A DNA stretch of 63,405 nt from Pseudoneurospora amorphoporcata (Eukaryota > Ascomycota > Sordariomycetes > Sordariales > Sordariaceae). Shown here in pieces: positions 1-9,977 of the stretch. Position 1 is the first letter of the stretch; every line of letters begins with the position of its first letter. A program made the translations under genes and the position numbers. The notes beneath the pieces were generated by a model. It was not told the DNA's origin. It worked only from the letters and a program-made list of their open reading frames with translations, and did not search any database. The stretch lies in the NCBI GenBank assembly GCA_033297205.1, contig MU859262.1, positions 1 to 63,405 on the forward strand, read 5' to 3'.

Positions 1-589
1 TTCTGTGGAGACTAAGTTCCCTAGTGACCAGCCTACTATACTACTGAGTAGTACAGGGCAGTTACAAGGCACAGTACTAGCCACACGTTAACATATAGTA
101 TACTCAACTAAAAATCCGGACCTAATTCTAGGGCCCTAGGACCTTATAGCATTTAAATGTTTACCTTAGCCTGTAAGGGATCTACGAGGTTGACACGTAG
201 GTAGGCCTTGTTGGGAACTTATAATATTCGACAAGGAGCAAGAAGACTGAGCTAGTCTGGAAGCCAGACTGGGCATGACTAAATACATAAAAGGTGTGTG
301 AGAAAGAAAGAATGCCAAGCCTACCAAACCGAGGCGAGCCGGACGAGCCGAGGAAGGCCAGTAGTCTATCGGGTGGTCTAGAGAACCTCCGGCAAGCACA
401 TGCCTAGCGCATGGAAGCTAGGCGTTACCTCTAGGCGCTAGACCTATGACATAGCCAAACGTTAATTAAATATTTAATACATATTTATGAACAGTTAATA
501 TACTATAAACGTTTAGAAATCCTAACGCTTAAGTAGTTACTAACGCTTGGCAGAATAAACATTTGTATAGATAAACGCTTGAACGCATT
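1..589. other. AT-rich intergenic DNA, no gene seen
   Basis: This left edge is AT-rich with many short TA-rich stretches and repeated words such as ctaacgctt. Short open frames here lack conserved motifs and overlap the adjacent repeat element. I see no gene; it is best read as degraded repeat or transposon-flanking DNA. Confidence 0.5.
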
Positions 590-597
590 TTAACATT

Positions 598-1010
598 GAG
601 AAAGTCTTTTCGCACTGTAGCAAATGTCTTTTCGCACTGTAATCAAAAAAGGCTTTTAGAGGTAACTCAGCCAAATTAAGGCCGTAGCATATAAAAACTA
701 CATCAGAATTTTTATTTATTTTCCTTGTATAATATGATGTATTGGGCGTACTTAGGCGCCCTCTATAATCCTTAGTATACAATAAAAGAAGAAAAAACTA
801 TTTATTTACTTTAAATTTAGAATGTTTTTATTGAGTCTTTCCTTTGGATAAATATATTTAAAGCAACTAAACCATAAAATAGAGTAGAAAATTCCAAAAA
901 TTCTGATACCATTTTTATACTGACAACTTCTTGTTTGACAAAGTTATACTTGGTAGTATTTTTGACAACAGTGCGAAAAGACATTTGCTACGGTGCGAAA
1001 AGACATTCTC
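598..1010. mobile_element. Non-autonomous inverted-repeat DNA transposon (413 bp)
   Basis: The two ends are imperfect inverted repeats of about 52 bp. Left begins GAGAAAGTCTTTTCGCAC and the reverse complement of the right end begins GAGAATGTCTTTTCGCAC. Each terminal repeat contains the motif TCTTTTCGCACTGTA twice. The element is flanked by an identical 8-bp direct repeat TTAACATT at 590-597 and 1011-1018, which I read as the target-site duplication. No transposase-length frame lies inside, so it is non-autonomous. Eight-bp duplications suit hAT elements, while GAG-starting termini are also seen in Mutator-like elements, so I leave the superfamily open. A related element lies at 58585-59413. 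Confidence 0.8.
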
Positions 1011-1018
1011 TTAACATT

Positions 1019-1709
1019 TATTTCATAGAACGTTTAAAATTTTTTGAATTGCCGCTATACAGCTGGGAAATTTACTAACGTTTACGACCTCCCAATAGTT
1101 AAGTGATAGTAAATTTGCTGTTCGCTAGACCCCCGCCTTCCTAGTACGGGCGTGCGGCACCTCTTTGGCTGCCCCGCTTCTGCAACGATGCAGCTCCCGC
1201 TGGTCTCGGGGCAATCGCAACCGCTATGAACGAATCCAATGCTTTCCAGGGGCTCTTGTCCGACTGAATGGTGACTGCTTGAGGTGCCCCTGTTGTTTTC
1301 CAGGTTGAGGGGAAAATGTGAGCCCCTTGTCTGACCCCAACGTGGAATTGGCCACTGCGGGCAGACGTCTTGCACAGGAACAAACACCAAAAAGTGCAAA
1401 GGAACGAGGAGGTTGGCGGAGGACGCGCGCTTGTCGGTCCGGCTGTCAAGTGTTTGGTTCCAGCTGGAGGTTCCCCAGTCGCGCGGGACAGTGGAGGGTA
1501 GCTCGCCCGATTTGGTAGGTGAAACGTAGCTTCAACGGAGCCGGGGACCGAGAGTCCTAGTGTATAATCACGGTCACTGGCGCATTGTTCCTAGGTTTTT
1601 CTTCTCTTTTTCCTCCTCCTCTTCTTCATCTTCTTTTCATCCACTCTTTGACTTGGGTCAGGTCGTTATCTTTTCCATTTCATCCCAAACGATCGTAAAC
1701 ACAGTCAAG
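1019..1709. other. Upstream region of cyclophilin B gene
   Basis: Composition shifts from AT-rich to balanced near 1100. The 1600-1680 part is strongly pyrimidine-rich (TCC/TCT runs), as is common in leaders of highly expressed fungal genes. Open frames on both strands between 1082 and 1518 carry no recognisable motif and I do not call them. Confidence 0.5.
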
Positions 1710-2290
1710 ATGTTCAGCTTCCGGCGACTCCTCCTCGCCGCTGCGCTGTTCCTCGGCGCGATGCTGCTCTTTGCGCAGTCCGCCGAGGCAGCCAAGGGCC
1801 CCAAGATCACCCACAAGGTCTACTTCGACATTGAGCAGGGCGACAAGCCCCTCGGCCGCATCGTCATCGGTCTCTACGGCAAGACCGTCCCCAAGACCGC
1901 TGAGAACTTCCGCGCTCTCGCCACTGGCGAGAAGGGCTTCGGTTATGAGGGCTCTACCTTCCACCGTGTCATCAAGCAGTTCATGATCCAGGGTGGTGAC
2001 TTCACCAAGGGCGATGGCACCGGTGGCAAGTCCAGTATGTTGCTCTTAAGTCCCGTCATGCACTTGAGTCCATGGTATTGACGGTTTATGTACAGTCTAT
2101 GGTGAGAAGTTCGCCGATGAGAACTTCAAGCTCAAGCACACCAAGAAGGGCCTCCTCTCCATGGCCAACGCTGGCAAGGACACCAATGGCTCCCAGTTCT
2201 TCATTACCACTGTCATCACCTCGTAAGTTGACACGCTCTAGCTGTACAGTCTAGGAAGTGCCCGGTTGGCTAACACGCGTTATGTTGCAG

Positions 2291-2327
<37 letters not shown>

Positions 2328-2940
2328 CTCGAGGGCTACGATGTCGTCGAGAAGATCGAGAACACCAAGACCGGCGCTCGCGATGCTCCTGTTGAGGCCG
2401 TCAAGATCGCCAAGAGCGGCGAGCTTGAGGTTCCCCCTGAAGGTATCCACGTGGAGCTTTAAAAAGCGTCTTCTATCCATCTTTGCGAACCCCCAATCCC
2501 CTGCCGTTCACGTTTCCAAACCTGTGTGGGAAATATCATATACGAGAGGGAAAGATACAGAAGAAAAATTCTTTCGGTAGCCTCATACCTACCATGATGC
2601 CCTACTTGTGGATTTGGTTGCCTGTTCTTATGACCGTTTACCCGTGTGTATGAGTCCATGTGCTGATGAGTCGGTGTTTTTCTCATCAGGCCTGGAAGGC
2701 CAAGCCCAATGGGCATCTCCCGCGTACGCAGACGAAGACGAGAAACCTGCTGCTCCTGTCCCTGTCTCCGATTCCAAGCCTCCTGCTCACGACAGCATCC
2801 CCGCCGCCGCCGCCGACAAAGACGAAGGTGCCCCGTTGCTCGCCAAGGTTCTTTTCTTTGGCGTGTTGGTTACCGGTCTCGTTGTGTATATTCGCCTTCG
2901 TAGCGCCCCTAAGGGTACGTACGGAAAGGGCAAGGAGTAG
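1710..2940 (+). CDS. Cyclophilin B, ER peptidyl-prolyl cis-trans isomerase (two splice forms)
   Basis: Cyclophilin-type PPIase that catalyses proline isomerisation during protein folding in the secretory pathway. Exons 1710-2034, 2096-2222 and 2291-2462 encode a 207-residue form: a hydrophobic signal peptide (residues 1 to about 26), then the cyclophilin core with FHRVIKQFMIQGGDFTKGDGTGG and NGSQFFITT motifs, ending in HVEL, an HDEL-like ER tail. If exon 3 instead stops at 2442 and joins 2690-2940, phase 1 is kept on both sides. The product is then 284 residues with an acidic/proline linker, a C-terminal membrane segment (VLFFGVLVTGLVVYI) and a basic tail. The optional intron (2443-2689) starts GTATCC and ends tttttctcatcag with a GCTGAT branch-like site. 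The family assignment is certain; use of both forms is inferred. I recall Sordariales cyclophilin B entries near 285 residues, unverified. Confidence 0.93.
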
Positions 2941-3366
2941 ATAACACCTCGACAGTCTGAAATCTGACAAGCTGCACAACAGGTAGCTTCTGGGGTCTGA
3001 GCGGTGGTAACTAGCCGAGACGATTGAGTATTAAATTGCTTTAGGATCAAATCATGTGCGTATTTGAAGTATGACCTTAGAGGTTGTCTCAGGGGTAGTG
3101 GTGGCACTGATGATGATTGCTATGGCGATGTTGTGGTGTGTCTGTAAGTCGAAGCATAAAGTAGCATCACGTGGACCCACATTTTCATCCGTTCGAGTCG
3201 CTGGGATATCGAACTTTTTTTTGGTAGTACAGTACCCGACTTCACAGTAGACCACCACCCCAGGAAAACCTTGAACATCTTTTTTTACTATCGCCTCGAA
3301 ACTCCGTCTCAACAAATCCAAAACGAATCAAATTCGAAATAGTATATTCAATCAAAAATCGTCAAG
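2941..3366. other. Intergenic, cyclophilin B 3' / TRM112 promoter
   Basis: About 430 bp between two co-oriented genes. It presumably holds the cyclophilin 3' UTR and the TRM112 promoter. I see no additional coding or structured element. Confidence 0.5.
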
Positions 3367-3884
3367 ATGAAAGTCATGACACTCAACTTCCTCACCTGCG
3401 CGGTCAAGAACTGCAAGTCGTCCAACGACTCGTTCCCGCTGCACCCCAAGGAGGCAGAGCTAGCTAAAGACGATATCGAGATCAACCCCCAACTTCTGAT
3501 CAATGTCCTGCCCCGCATCGACTGGGCTGCTCTGCGGACCACCTCTACTGAGGTACGTTGGACTTGTTTCTTTTCCCGTTCAATCTGACTCACGATTCCG
3601 ATGCAATTTCACCTCTCCATCTCACTCCTCTTCCTCACTCACCCTTGACTCTCATCGACGCCTTCACTAATAAAACACTCCCCCAGCTCGGCTTCCCCAC
3701 CCTCCCCGAGCAACCCCCCTCGCCAGAGGACCTCCAGTCCGACGAGGCTCTCCTCAAGGAGCTGCACGAGCTGCTGATGGAGACCCAGATGATGGAGGGC
3801 AAGCTCGTGTGTGGTCACTGCGGGCACGAGTACGCTGTCAAGAACGGCGTGGCCAACTTCCTCTTGCCTAGCCATTTGGTATGA
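3367..3884 (+). CDS. trm112: TRM112-like multifunctional methyltransferase activator subunit
   Basis: Small zinc-binding partner that stabilises several S-adenosylmethionine methyltransferases acting on tRNA, rRNA and translation release factor (known family role). Exons are 3367-3552 and 3687-3884, joined in phase 0 (GTACGT donor, ccccag acceptor), giving 127 residues, the usual family size. The protein opens MKVMTLNFLTC. Cysteines at residues 11 and 16 and the CGHCGHEY knuckle (C104, C107) form the expected zinc site. The central helical region from about 20 to 85 is the TRM112 insertion, and the tail ends GVANFLLPSHLV as is typical. It points towards the convergent BIG1 gene. The start is the first ATG, in a purine context. 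Confidence 0.95.
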
Positions 3885-4521
3885 GCGGAGCGCGAGGCGA
3901 GGCGAGAGGGTTTTCATGGACTAGTTGGCGAGGAAGTGAGCGCGCAGTGGCTACTTTATCGAATGATAATCAGCAAGAGTGGCAGAGGGAGGAGTGGCTC
4001 TCACCGGGACTCGGGGGGCGTGATGGGTGGTAGTCCAGTGTTGATCAAGGGCTACAGTGTCCAGTTGCTCCGGGGGAGGGTAGGGACTCGGAGGATGGAG
4101 AAGACCTTTTCTTGAGCGGCGGCTATTTCAGCATTTTACTTGTTTCACTTTCAAGGCGTTCTGTGGGGGAAAACATCAATAGAGGCATTACCTGGCAATA
4201 TCAGCGACGTATAAAAAAAGGTCTATTCACGCAGGCTGAAGTTTCGAAAATTGCAAATGTTTCATACATATCATTGCTCAGGTGTACATTCTTGTTTTCA
4301 TTCCCATCTTCTGTTATTCTAGTGTACGAATACGCAATGCTTTAATAATACCCAACCAAGAACAAGAACACGAACCCTCGAACTCCGACCTGACCCCCAA
4401 AACCCATATAGCATGATTCCACGGCCAAACAAAACTTCCGTTCTACCGTATGCCGCATCTGTTATTCGTTGCATCCCAAGCATTTGAAAAACAAGGAACA
4501 AGGGCCTCCACGTTACCCAGT
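3885..4521. other. Intergenic between convergent TRM112 and BIG1
   Basis: This 637-bp stretch lies between two convergent genes, so it should contain both 3' UTRs and polyadenylation sites. It has AT-rich patches around 4200-4340. No coding frame, RNA gene or repeat is supported. Confidence 0.5.
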
Positions 4522-5589
4522 TTACTGCTGCTTCTTCTGCGCAGCCGGTCCCATCTCCTTGTCGAAAGCGCCGTACGAGACCTCGAGACTACCGAGAGCC
4601 CTCAGCCCGACGCCAAGGATGGAGAGTATGACGATGAGAGCGATGATGGCGACGAAAATGCCTGGTTGAGTGTCAGTCTAGTACCTTGGAGCGACTTGAG
4701 AGAATAACATACCAGGAGTGAAGAACTGATACTTCACAAACAGCGGGCGGTTGTCATATGTGGTGTTGCCATTGCCCTTGCCCTCCTGAGAGCTGAAATC
4801 TCCGCGCTTGAGGTCCATATGCACCGGCTCCATGAAATCAGGCTGGTAGGCCTTGAACTCGTTAGGGTCGGATGCCATGACAAGGGTATAGTCGCCCTCA
4901 AGGGTATCGAGCGTAAGGCCCAGCTGATCGTCTAAAGTTGCATATGTTAGCATGAGACAACCTAATAGCCTCCGAACCGAACATACCATTAGAGGCCAGA
5001 GTTTGCTCCCTCTTATCCTTGTGCTCCAGGGAAGGCAGATGCGTGAGATCAACCTTGACAATACCGGCAACCTTCCCCTTGGCCGCGCAGGCTTCCTTCA
5101 CATAATCCTCCAACGAGTGGGTGGAGAGGTCGCCGACCACCTCCGCAACGCTGAACCGTCCCTTGATATCCTTGCTGGCGATTGTGTCGCATAGGCTGCG
5201 CATCTTGCAGTGAGAGCCATCGCGAATATCGGCGGCGTGCACGTTCGGCTGGGAGACGATAACGTAGTCCCTCGTGGGACAAGAAGAAAGGATATCCTTG
5301 GCGGAAGCAGTTACTTGATTGCTGGTCTGGAGCTGATCGTATTTTTCGGGTGTGTTGAGTCTGGTAGAACGGTTTCAAAAGGTTAGCATCGCCTGTTGGG
5401 ATCATGAATGGATGGGCTAGATGGCTTGGATGTGGCACAAGATCATGATGGCGCGAAGGTAAAGGGACACCACCCGCGGCGACAATTGGACGTGACGTAC
5501 TTGGAGGTGGAAAAGAGGACAAATGGTGAAGAGTCAGAAAAGGCATGCACCGCCGTGGCGAGCAAAGTTGTTGCTATTGAGAGTTTCAT
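4522..5589 (-). CDS. big1: BIG1-type ER membrane protein (V-ATPase assembly / beta-1,6-glucan)
   Basis: Four exons on the minus strand: 5501-5589, 4987-5360, 4713-4931 and 4522-4661, all GT-AG with matching phases (2, 1, 1), giving 273 residues. Residues 1-16 (MKLSIATTLLATAVHA) are a signal peptide. A lumenal domain of about 210 residues follows, with cysteines in SSCPTRDY and HCKMRSLC. A single membrane segment (GIFVAIIALIVILSILGVGL) comes next, then the conserved tail LGSLEVSYGAFDKEMGPAAQKKQQ read in parts. That C-terminus is the hallmark of the BIG1/Voa1/Ac45 family, known from yeast for V-ATPase assembly and cell-wall beta-1,6-glucan. The terminal KKQQ fits a di-lysine KKXX ER-retrieval signal. 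The window also carries the V-ATPase A subunit, a functional but not physical neighbour. Confidence 0.9.
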
Positions 5590-5996
5590 GGCTGTTAGGT
5601 TGTGCACAATTCTCTCTCCGATGTCGTCGTCGTCGTTAGTTGTCGTGTTGGATGCGATGGGATGGTCTAGTGACAACCGGTAGGGTGTAGCTCCATGATC
5701 CAGAGCCCGGGAGCGTGGATGTCACTGCACTGAAGAGAGCGTCGGGTCTTGCTGCATGGGATTGGATGCTGGGCGTTCGACCGGCAGGCTATGGGCAGCT
5801 TGACGCCAGCGTCAGAGGTAGGGCGGTAAGAGAAGGCAGAATCCGAATAAGGCCGCTTCAGTTCCTGCATCGAGTGAACCTTCGGACAGGGGGGTGCTAT
5901 CAGTAAATTTACAGTTGACCTAGACTTCTCGCTTGCATCCAAACATCCTTCCCGTCCTTACCTCGACTTCTTGCTCTCTCCACACAACACAACCAA
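5590..5996. promoter_or_regulatory. Divergent promoter region, BIG1 / RRP17
   Basis: About 407 bp separate the divergent starts of BIG1 (minus) and the RRP17-like gene (plus), so both promoters must lie here. A CT-rich patch (5935-5990) precedes the plus-strand start. I could not pick out a specific factor site. Confidence 0.5.
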
Positions 5997-6790
5997 ATGA
6001 ACTTTCCACTCAAACTCAACGTCATAATGGAGAGGGACCCAGCATTCTTTGCCGCGCCACGGCCCAAAAAGGATGGCCTCGTGCCGCCGCCCAAGAAGCG
6101 CAAGACAGTTCACAAGGTCGAGGAAATCACATTCGACAAGGACGCCCGCACCGAGTATCTTACCGGTTTCCACAAGCGCAAACAGGCCCGCATCAAGGCT
6201 GCGAAGGCGCAAGCAGAGGAAGAGGCACGGTTGGAACGAATTAGACTGAGGAAGCAGGTACGTACTGGTCAATTGCTGCTTCTTTCGTGTTCCACGGCAG
6301 TAATTCTAACCTACGGCGGATACAGATCAGAGAGGAGCGCGCGAAGAACCTCGAGGAACATATCCAAACAGTGCACAAGCTTCTCCACGAGGCGGAGCGT
6401 GCCGGCACAGACGACAAAAGCTCCGAGAAGAAGTCGGACGAAGAGTGGGACGGGATATCCGAAGACGATGTGGCGGAAGAGCCTGCGCTTGATCTTGAGG
6501 AGGAGTACATCGATGAAGACCGCTACACGACCGTGACAGTAGAAGCTGTCAGCGTAGACAGGGACGGCATCCACAAACCACGGACCTTGAAAGACGAAGA
6601 AGATTCCGAGACGGCGAAGAACAAGAAGAAGAAGGATGCGGCCGAACAGGTGGCCCAACAAGAGGCCGACAAGAAGTCAAAACGAAACTACCCGGAGAAA
6701 AAGAAAAAGAGGAAATTCACATACGAAAGCCGACATGACCGAAACGTCACAGAGAGGAAACAGAGGGCAAAGAAAACGAAGCGGTCGTAA
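5997..6790 (+). CDS. rrp17: Nucleolar protein 12 family / RRP17-like 60S ribosome biogenesis factor
   Basis: Exons 5997-6257 and 6326-6790 (GTACGT donor, gatacag acceptor, phase 0) give 241 residues. The N-terminal part carries PPKKRKTVHKVEEITFDK followed by ARTEYLTGFHKRKQARIKAAK, the conserved core of the Nop25/Rrp17 family. A long charged coiled region follows (RLERIRLRKQ-IREERAKNLEEHI). The middle is acidic (DEEWDGISEDD), and the lysine-rich tail ends KKKKRKFTYESRHDRN...KKTKRS, as expected for a nucleolar protein. Yeast Rrp17 is a 5'-3' exonuclease in pre-60S maturation; I infer the same pathway here. A second in-frame ATG at 6027 (MERDPAFF) is a plausible alternative start because conservation seems to begin near it. 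Confidence 0.88.
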
Positions 6791-7097
6791 TGGGTTAAAT
6801 GACCAAGGAAATAATCTACCGCTGTTCCTGACAGCGGTTTCCCTTACAATATTTAGTTCTTCTTTTAAGTACAATATGTGCAATGCTGGGATGATGGATT
6901 ATGCTTTGAACTAGTAGGTAATATGAGTTGTATGTGGAAGTGAGATGACGACTTCGTTTGTCCATCTTATCTCCCCATCCGACAACCCGTGGACAAACGG
7001 CATAAAGGGTCAGGCTGATATTCTCGATGCGGTGACGCTGTGAACAAACGTAAAGAAAGGAATTTCCACCATGTTCCGACTGCATCCGTCAACCAAC
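6791..7097. other. Intergenic between convergent RRP17 and tropomyosin
   Basis: About 307 bp between two convergent stop codons, presumably overlapping 3' UTRs. Nothing else is recognisable. Confidence 0.5.
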
Positions 7098-7941
7098 TTA
7101 GATGTTGGCGATATCGGCCTGGAACTCCTCCAAGCTCTTCTGTACCTCGGCGTACTTCTTGGCCATCTCCTCGTACTTGGACTCCCACTGATCGCGCTCT
7201 TGCTCGAGGGCCTGAACCTTGCGCTCGAAGTGGCCGGCCTTGACGTCGGTCTGGCGAAGCCTGTAAAGCGAGGGAAACGGCTTGTTAGTCTCAGTGTCGC
7301 AACGAAAAGGAGTTCAGGGGTACGGGGGTGCGGAAGGTCAGGAGCCCCCCATTTCATCTTCCGGGAACGGGTGTTATTCGATGCGAACGTACTTCTCGTT
7401 GGTCTCGCGGAGAGTCTTGTCAGCCTCCTCGGCCTCCTCTTCAAGAAGTTGAAGTCTCCGTGTCAGCGTCTCGTTCTGAGTGCCTTGTTGTGCGCCATCC
7501 TCGGCGGCGCTCTTCAACTCCTTAACCTGGGTCTCAAGCTTGTCCACCTCACTTTCTAGCACGCTGTTCTTGTGGGAGAGGGAGGTGATCTCCTGCTCCT
7601 TCTGGAGGTTCTCCTGCTCGAGGGTCTTGATCTTGGTCTGAAGCTCCTCGACCTTGGCCGAAGCCTCGTCAGCCTCGAGGCGGAGCTGGTTCATTTTCTG
7701 CAAACATGATCGCACTGGTCAGCATTCTGTCGACAAAAGAGTATCACGATAGTAGTGTCGAGCCGTCGCGGGCATGTTTAGACCGTCACGAACAGGCCTG
7801 AGGACCACGGATGTGGCGGTGGCCGTAGCTGGTTATTGCTCCCATTAAGGGGCAACGCATCGCCGGGCAGTTGGTGGGGTCCACAACAGGGATCAAGCTC
7901 TCGAAAGCGGTGATGTTTCTTACCTCCTTGATGCGATCCAT
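7098..7941 (-). CDS. tpm1: Tropomyosin (Cdc8-like)
   Basis: Actin-binding coiled-coil dimer that stabilises formin-nucleated filaments at the tip and contractile ring (family knowledge). Exons on the minus strand are 7924-7941, 7393-7697 and 7098-7260, giving 161 residues, the same length as fission yeast Cdc8. Exon 1 codes only MDRIKE; the GTAAGA donor and ttgcag acceptor join it to KMNQLRLEADEAS. The protein is an almost unbroken heptad repeat (LEQENLQKEQEITSLSHKN, LTRRLQLLEEEAEEADKTL) ending EFQADIANI, typical of fungal tropomyosins. The first intron (7698-7923, 226 nt) is longer than most in the window, as is common for introns close to the start codon. The gene is divergent from the securin-like gene. 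Confidence 0.95.
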
Positions 7942-8582
7942 TATGGCGGTATTAGGTGTTTGTGTGGTAGAAAGGTGAGATTAGAAGAGCGTGATTGCGA
8001 GCTGAAGGGTATCTTGAGTGTGAAAGGACAGCTTATGAGGATGGTGTGAATGTGTGGTTGGGTTGATGGAAGGGAAGAGGAGAAGGAGTGGAAGGTAGCG
8101 GACAGTGATAGTGGGTTTGCAATATGAGAGTGCCCCTCCCCTCCATAACGGCCGCCTGCGTGTCTCCCTCGCCTGCCGGACTGGGAAGACACGGGAGCCA
8201 TACATCGTGCCCAGATCGGGGGTCCAGCTGGTCCAGTGCGTCAGTGCGCCAGCGGGCGGTCTGGCAAGTCTGACCATCTGAATGGGCTGCTCACAGCTTC
8301 CCGCTGTCTTTCAATTTCCATCCTCATCCACTGGGACTTGTCGGTCTGGCCCCGTCTCCCAGGAATCCAACAAGGGGTCGGCTCAAAGTGGGGCAAGTCA
8401 AGTTGACCAACTCACTTCGTTGCTCGGCCAACGCTTCGCCCGATCGACCTAACAAACAACCGACCAGTCCAAGCACTTGAAGGGAAGACCATCCGTCCAA
8501 CTACTGGACCCTTTCTCCGCGCAACTAATATACGACTTTAACCTTTGGGCATTCGCGAGCAATCCCGTTGCGAAACAACAAG
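7942..8582. promoter_or_regulatory. Divergent promoter region, tropomyosin / securin
   Basis: A 641-bp spacer between divergent start codons must hold both promoters and 5' UTRs. Pyrimidine-rich leader DNA lies just upstream of tropomyosin (7980-8110, minus strand). No defined operator could be picked out. Confidence 0.5.
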
Positions 8583-9977
8583 ATGTTGGCAACACATCAA
8601 GACCAAGAAAATCGCATCGCGCACCAAGCTGGAAACGCCAAACAACTATCAGCAAAGACACCCGGCGCTTTGTACCCAAAAACGCCGTTGAAGGTTCCAC
8701 CCAACGATGAGAACACCACTCGAGTGTTTGCCGGAAAGGGCACGATTGCAAAAGGCGATAATGGCTTCACCAAGGGAACTCGGGCAAATATGATGACGCC
8801 CGGTGAGTGCTCCTTTGATCCCTTTCCACAATTGCAAGAGATTGGTTGCGCAAAGAATATGGGTTGACCATTTATCCTAGCCCCTCGAACTGCCAGAGCG
8901 CCGCTCGGGAATAAAACCACCAACGCAAAGGCAAGAGCGGCACAACAAACCGGTGGAGGCAAGGAACCAGGCGGCGATCTCAAGTCAACCGTGAAGCCAA
9001 CGACGACCCTCCGTCAAAAGCAGGCCGCACCGCAGACCCAAGACCCCAAGCTGGAAGTGCATGTTGACATCAAGCCGAAACATGACGAAGAGGATATTGA
9101 GTACTGTCCTCCTCCGGCCCAGGATCTTCCGTACGAGTCCGATGTCCTCCCTGCGCACGCCCTGACCTTCGAGTCGCTGAAGCCTGAGAACATGTTCAAG
9201 GGATATTACGAGTACTACTACAAGAGAGTGGACGACAATGGCATGACAGCCAAGGAGAGGGAGATGGCAGAGCGGCAACAACGCGACTTTGCGCGCGGCG
9301 ACGAACAAATCAAGAAAGATATGGAGGAGTTTGACTGGAGTATTGGCGACGTTCCTGAGAGCAAGGATCTCTTTAAGAAGACTCACGTTGACGCATCTGC
9401 AGTTGCTCGTTCCGGAGAAACCAAGAAGATTGGACGCCTACCAAGCAGGCCGCCCAGTACATTGGTAGCCCGAAGAGCTGCTTCCGCTCTGTCCCATACT
9501 TCCGCGAGGGAACGAAGCATATCCCGCCCACAGTTGAATGGCAAACCCTCTTTGACGGCCGTTAACAAAGGCAGTCTCTTTGCGCGCAAGCCGTCTCTAT
9601 CAAACGCAAGCCACGCCAAAACCCTGTCGAAGGACCGTCCAACCTCCAGTGCAACATCCCGGAACACCCTAGGATACACCAGAGGCAGATCAGTTTCTGA
9701 AGCTACAAGACCGGCCAGCGCTGCTGCTAGTAGTCAACGGCAATCTGGGCCAAGGCCTCGCACTTTCTCCCGCACCAGCAGCTTGGTGTCGAATGGGTCA
9801 GACAGCACCATCACACCGGCTCGGTTTGCGCAGGACCAGACAACACAAGAAGTCCAGAAACCACTCGGGCTCCTCTCCATGTTCACCCATGATGAGGAAG
9901 AAGAGCACAGTGACCATGAGACTGCGCCACATTTTGACGATTCCGACGATGATTTCCAGCTCTCTACCGACTTCTGA
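8583..9977 (+). CDS. Securin-like anaphase inhibitor (Cut2-type)
   Basis: Exons 8583-8802 and 8881-9977 (GTGAGT donor, atcctag acceptor, phase 1) give 438 residues. Fission yeast Cut2 has a KRAPLG segment and EDIEYMPPP; this protein has RAPLGNKTTNAKA at residues 79-91 and EDIEYCPPP at 144-152, in the same order and with a similar disordered N-terminus. RAPL at 79-82 is a candidate APC/C destruction box (RxxL with Asn nearby). I see no KEN box. The middle (FESLKPENMFKGYYEYYYKRVDD, read in parts) and the acidic end (DDSDDDFQLSTDF) are otherwise unfamiliar, and about residues 215-330 are a Ser/Arg-rich linker. The expected role is separase inhibition until anaphase. The call rests on short motifs because securins diverge fast. 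Confidence 0.7.

Noticed and set aside
1082..1518. Overlapping 66-105-codon frames on both strands
   Set aside because: They lie in the cyclophilin upstream region, show no motifs, and some lack ATG starts.
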